Shown: positions 60,171-64,000 of the stretch, one piece after another
How positions within the stretch are numbered: position 1 is the first letter of the stretch
Layout of the letters: every line of letters starts with the position of its first letter
NCBI GenBank assembly: GCA_022393335.1
Contig: JAJEKB010020615.1
Location: 349,218 to 413,217, forward strand
Length of the DNA: 64,000 nucleotides
Source of the DNA: Macrotrachela quadricornifera
Taxonomy: Eukaryota; Rotifera; Eurotatoria; Philodinida; Philodinidae
Direction of reading: 5' to 3'
Translations under genes and position numbers: made by a program
The notes under the pieces: generated by a model
What the model was told of the DNA's origin: nothing
The model's input: the letters and a program-made list of their open reading frames with translations, nothing else
Database searches by the model: none

Positions 60171-60910
60171 CGCTTTTTCCGTTGTGCTTCGATCATTCTC
60201 ACTAAAATTAGACTTTTGAGGTGAAGATCAACTCTAAAAACGAATTTTTTTTAATCGGGAAGAGCATGATATTCTCTATTGATCGGTGTACTTTCTTTTT
60301 TTTAGCGCAAAACTCTTGGTTAAATACTTTTATTATAAAAGTTCTATGCGTACAGACAGAGTCCTCTCCGTTAGTGTATCTTATAGTCGATCTCTTATAC
60401 TACCTATATCACGATTTTAATCAGTTCAAATCTTCTTAATGTGAAGGACAAATTAGAAAATCAAATTCGCTTAAAGTTTTGTCGTAGACTAATACTTGAA
60501 CAGTCTCATACGTAAACTGTTTGCCAAAAGAATCTTCGTTCAATTTTCTGAAAACATGTAGACAACTTTTTATTGCAAAAGCTAATCATGAAACACTGAG
60601 TTGAGAATTATACGCCATGAAAATAAGGAGTTTTGTAGCAGGTTCTTTTAAAGAGCTACTTGTGTTTTTTCTCTTATAGAACAAACTTTTAGTCGTACTC
60701 GTCTCAGTTTTTCAATGTTTTAGTGTTTCTTTTTTTTCTTATCAAGTTTAGTAAAGATCGTTTAAACTCAAAATTGATGAACATATTTATTGTAGAACGA
60801 CGTCAAATCATTCAAAGCAAATATATCACGCGATATGATTATAAGTAGCATAAAATGCATGTCAATCTATATTACGTTTATAGTTTTCAAATTTATTTCC
60901 ATACATTAGA
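60171..60910. other. Spacer between transposon and F-box/LamG gene
   Basis: A 72-codon frame (60221-60439) has no recognised similarity. The 3' end of the minus-strand gene lies here. Confidence 0.4.
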
Positions 60911-61888
60911 TTAATTTTGGAAGCTGTTGACATTGATATTTGATTTGAGAGATGCTGCTGTTAACATTTCATCTTTAATAGAATTACTTGTATTCAAAAT
61001 ATATTGCACCATATCAGTCTTATCAACTGGTGTATTTTGCCTAAAAATTAACTGAAGTTCCATTGGTGACAATTCACGTGACCATAGCGCAACATCAGCT
61101 ATACAAACACCTGCGGAGCAACTGCGCACTAGAACATGATCGTTAAAATCTACTTTCTCTGGCATTTTCATTTCGTTTGTTTTATTAGCATTTAAATAAA
61201 ATTTGATCGTTGATTGTGACAATGAAAAAATTGCTACAGTATGATACCATTTATTCGTTTGCAACTGCTGGGCAATGACTATGTCGTTTTGTCGTCGTCT
61301 ATTCCAAAACTCGAAAAATGTATCAAATTTACCTGATGGTAAAAGCTGAAAGTTGAAAGAAAGAAAATATCGTTTACCATGACCAAAAATAAATCCCAAC
61401 GGCAGGTTAATGTAACTTGAATGATTACGCAGTAGCAACCAAAATGAAATTGTGAATGAATCCGTCACATTGAAATTACATCTTTTCTGAATGTACGTTG
61501 GTCTATCACTTGGAAATATTAAACATGGACGATTATCAACTGTGCCAATTTGCGGGTTAATTCCAGTTACATGAGTTCTGGGATGGTTTGCATCACAGCC
61601 TTTAGTATTATACAAGAAATCATCATTATTAACTGCTATGTCAGACGTAAAATTACATAGAACATCAAGATTTCTAGTAAGTGTACTCATACCATCATGG
61701 AAATATTTTTTAAGAAATCGTTCATTTCGAATCATTCTATAAAATTCTCGGCAAACATTACTTGAACGTAACAAATCACGTAATGATGAAATTGATAGAA
61801 ATATTTTTTCCCACATTTCTGGTGGTAACAATAGATTTGAAGGACTGGAAGAAGAAGATGGCATTGCTGTTCTTACACTAGTGGACAT
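60911..61888 (-). CDS. F-box protein with LamG/concanavalin-like domain
   Basis: An intronless 325-residue frame. After a Ser-rich start, residues about 20-63 form an F-box (LLPPEMWEKIFLSISSLRDLL, then the VCREFYRM helix). Residues about 115-285 resemble a LamG-like jelly roll: a GTVDNRPCLIFPS strand, FTISFWLLLR, WYHTVAIFSLSQSTIKFYLN, and VCIADVALWSRELSPMEL, the conserved closing block of LamG-like domains. The F-box should recruit Skp1-Cullin, and the lectin-like domain may select glycan-bearing or other substrates, by analogy with sugar-binding F-box proteins. That analogy is inference. The start ATG at 61888 is the first in frame. Confidence 0.82.
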   Translation of the reverse strand: MSTSVRTAMPSSSSSPSNLLLPPEMWEKIFLSISSLRDLLRSSNVCREFYRMIRNERFLKKYFHDGMSTLTRNLDVLCNFTSDIAVNNDDFLYNTKGCDANHPRTHVTGINPQIGTVDNRPCLIFPSDRPTYIQKRCNFNVTDSFTISFWLLLRNHSSYINLPLGFIFGHGKRYFLSFNFQLLPSGKFDTFFEFWNRRRQNDIVIAQQLQTNKWYHTVAIFSLSQSTIKFYLNANKTNEMKMPEKVDFNDHVLVRSCSAGVCIADVALWSRELSPMELQLIFRQNTPVDKTDMVQYILNTSNSIKDEMLTAASLKSNINVNSFQN

Positions 61889-62234
61889 TTGAGTTTAGTT
61901 AAATTTGAATTTGAAAATTGAAACACAAATAATCAAAATGATCTGAAAGTGAATAAGAATAAAGGGTTATGTTCAGAATTGTTATAGAATTATTGTAAAC
62001 GATAGTTTACAATCGTATACAGTAGGGATGGAAGAAATAGCAGTCACTCTTGTCATTTTGTTCCATCTTGTCTGACACTATATTCTCAAATACTCACCAC
62101 ACTTAAAAATGGTTTTCTTCGAAGAAGAATGCAGCGGTGAAAAACGAAAGACAAAAACCGTCGCTCAAAAGTAAAAACCGATTTTCATTTGATATAATCT
62201 GATTAGTTTATATAGATTTGAACTACTATCTATT
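61889..62234. other. Upstream of the F-box/LamG gene
   Basis: Promoter side of the minus-strand gene. CGATAGTTTACAATCGTATAC-like sequence near 61999 is a short imperfect palindrome. Confidence 0.4.
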
Positions 62235-62885
62235 GCAAAAAAGAATGGACTCAGTTCTCAGTTGAATAACTCGACAACACTGATAACTATGAAGCTCGAA
62301 TTTTCACCATTAGAAAGAGAATTGGTGGAGGTACAAACCTAGCTGGAAATTAAAATACTTCAAAAGTTTTCTAGAGGATGTCAGAGAATTTTTGAAAAAT
62401 CACTATCTCATTCACTTGATTGAATGTATTCTCAATTTTACTTAAAAGACGAATATCTCGAGAAAGGAACATCTTTTTAGGATATTCTATGGGCCATTAG
62501 ACTTATCAATGGACAAATTTACAGGTCGAAACTCCGTAATTTGATTTTCTGGTGAACATCTAGGAGAGCCATAGGAAATTTAGGAAAGTGGTCATGATTT
62601 TCTGAAAAATTAGAAACATCTAAAACTTGGAGTTTATAGAGTAAACACTCGACTCAAATATGATTGAATTGAAATTGAAAATACGTATAATCCCAGAAAC
62701 CAGATAGTAGTTTTCCATAAATCGTCTAGAGAGTTTTAGGAAACATTTCAAATATTTTGATTCTCAGGTAGACTTGTATCCCTACTCATTCTCTTTCTAA
62801 TGGCAAAAATCCGATCTCGATAGTTATCAAAACTGCCAAGTTATTCAATAAACAATCGAATCCATTCTCTTCGGAAATGGATCGC
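62235..62885. mobile_element. 650-base foldback element
   Basis: 62240-62420 pairs with 62690-62880, including GTTGAATAACT..., CATTAGAAAGAGAAT and the GATAACTAT block. The centre is about 270 bases without coding capacity. Confidence 0.7.
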
Positions 62886-63114
62886 AGTTTTTCTTTGATT
62901 TGCTGTTCTTCTTGATGTTACTATTGGTCTTGAAGAACTGATTCAGTGGTTGCTTACACAAGAAACAACTCTTCTACACGAATTGATCGATAATAGAATA
63001 AAAATCTCTTGTCTATAACACAAAAGTTACAAAAATCCATTTGAATAGTCATTGATCACATTCCAACGATCATCTCTGAGAAAAAACCAATAATCACCGG
63101 TTGAATTATCGTGA

Positions 63115-63900
63115 ACAATTTAGGTTATTCTTCGGTCCTCAAGTACTATACTGCGAAGGAATCCATAGGTCCTCATCTCCTATACTATGAGAGTACTCTT
63201 ATGTGCTTATCTCCTATACTACGGAGGTACTATGGGGCATCCATCGCTCATTGGGAGCTATACTACTTGGGAATCCGCAGGTTCTATACGACGTAGCTAT
63301 GGGAATGCCCATGACTCACTAAACATTATCGGATGACATATCAATAGTTTAGGATGTGACCGCTCCAATTGTGTTACTTGTACTCAAAAAGCAGTTGTTG
63401 TAGGAAACGATGGAAATAGATTTCAGAAGAGATGACAACCCAAATATACTTTTGTATAGGAATCACACAAAACACTGGAAAAGGATTTTTTACTATCCCT
63501 AATCCATAAGTCGGTTTCGAAGGATATAAAGTAGGTGTTTGAAATTCCAAAAACTTCTTAAAGTTTTTTTAGATGAATTAAGAAGCATAATTCGGTTTGT
63601 GAATATTCAAAAATTTATGTTAAGCCCTCTCCAGAGTGCTTTATTTTTCCAGTACAGAAAATTCAATTACAACCTCTACACACCTATTGAAGGGCATCTG
63701 AATCGAAAAGCACGCAAGAAATTATGAATGTCTCTGTGTAGTAGACTTTCAGGACCTATGCCTGTCCCCATAGGGTTTCGATTAAAAATTTATGGGTAGC
63801 CTTGCAAGACAGTCATTAGAAACCTATGAGTTCCCTAAAGTATAGAACTTCATGACTTATGGGTATTACTACAGTATAGGTCTTGAGGAGCAATTGGTAC
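63115..63900. repeat. Minisatellite units in inverted halves (same family as 25515-26452)
   Basis: 63115-63300 carries four or five units with the core CCTC..TCTATACTA.GA..GTAC. 63740-63900 carries the same unit on the opposite strand. The middle 440 bases are unique here. Confidence 0.6.
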
Positions 63901-63917
63901 CAGTAGGTACCGGAATC

Positions 63918-63962
63918 TATTTTTGTGGGATTTATTCGGATTTTTTAATAAATCCCCATACA
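63918..63962. repeat. Short palindromic block shared with 56838-56880
   Basis: GTGGGATTTATTCGGATTTT...AATAAATCC is found in both places. It may be the end of an uncharacterised element. Confidence 0.45.
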
Positions 63963-64000
63963 ACTTAAAATAAATTTCACATAACTCCTATTGAGGGTGA

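Overview
The window looks like nuclear DNA of a small-genome metazoan, most probably a bdelloid rotifer. The reasons are spliceosomal genes with short GT-AG introns (about 45-350 bases unless a transposon sits inside), AT-rich spacers, R-S-E ADP-ribosyltransferases (ARTs) of the kind expanded in bdelloids, FG-GAP/VCBS repeats, an intronless bacterial-type kinase of higher G+C, and short TGTGGG repeats like the telomere unit reported for bdelloids. The taxon is an inference. Two 400-base N runs (46342-46741 and 56917-57316) are assembly gaps.

Layout. 1-4.2 kb: an EnSpm/CACTA-type transposase gene with an open spliced frame, flanked by two clusters of short motifs. 7.0-10.9 kb: a five-exon gene for an ART domain, one membrane helix and 14 FG-GAP repeats. 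16.6-22.3 kb: a predicted 1851-residue protein with RNA-binding N-terminus, three CCCH fingers, DEAH helicase, RING-IBR and PARP-like domain. 23.6-24.7 kb: an F-box gene (minus). 28.9-29.9 kb: an APH-family kinase (minus). 30.4-34.5 kb: satellites and foldback elements. 34.7-41.4 kb and 45.6-50.8 kb: two tandem paralogues coding for ankyrin, ART, one membrane helix and a peptidoglycan-recognition (PGRP) domain. 55.7 kb: a GNAT acetyltransferase. 57.5-60.2 kb: a decayed IS630/Tc1-like transposon. 60.9-61.9 kb: an F-box/LamG-like gene (minus). Most of the remaining sequence is foldback (long inverted repeat) elements, minisatellites or AT-rich DNA with no recognisable gene.

The main result is a set of modular predicted receptors. 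In all three genes an ART exon is followed by short linker and membrane-helix exons and then by a different ectodomain (FG-GAP once, PGRP twice). The splice phase after the membrane exon is the same (phase 1), which allows ectodomain swapping. The PGRP domains lack the zinc-ligand cysteine of amidases, so they should bind peptidoglycan without cutting it. The predicted layout is an internal NAD-dependent effector joined to an external microbial or glycan sensor. With the helicase/RING-IBR/PARP gene, four genes in 44 kb carry ADP-ribosyltransferase folds, which suggests, as inference, an ADP-ribosylation-based immune or stress-signalling neighbourhood. Each PGRP paralogue has taken a different DNA transposon into an intron, and in the first one the intron borders nearly coincide with the transposon ends.
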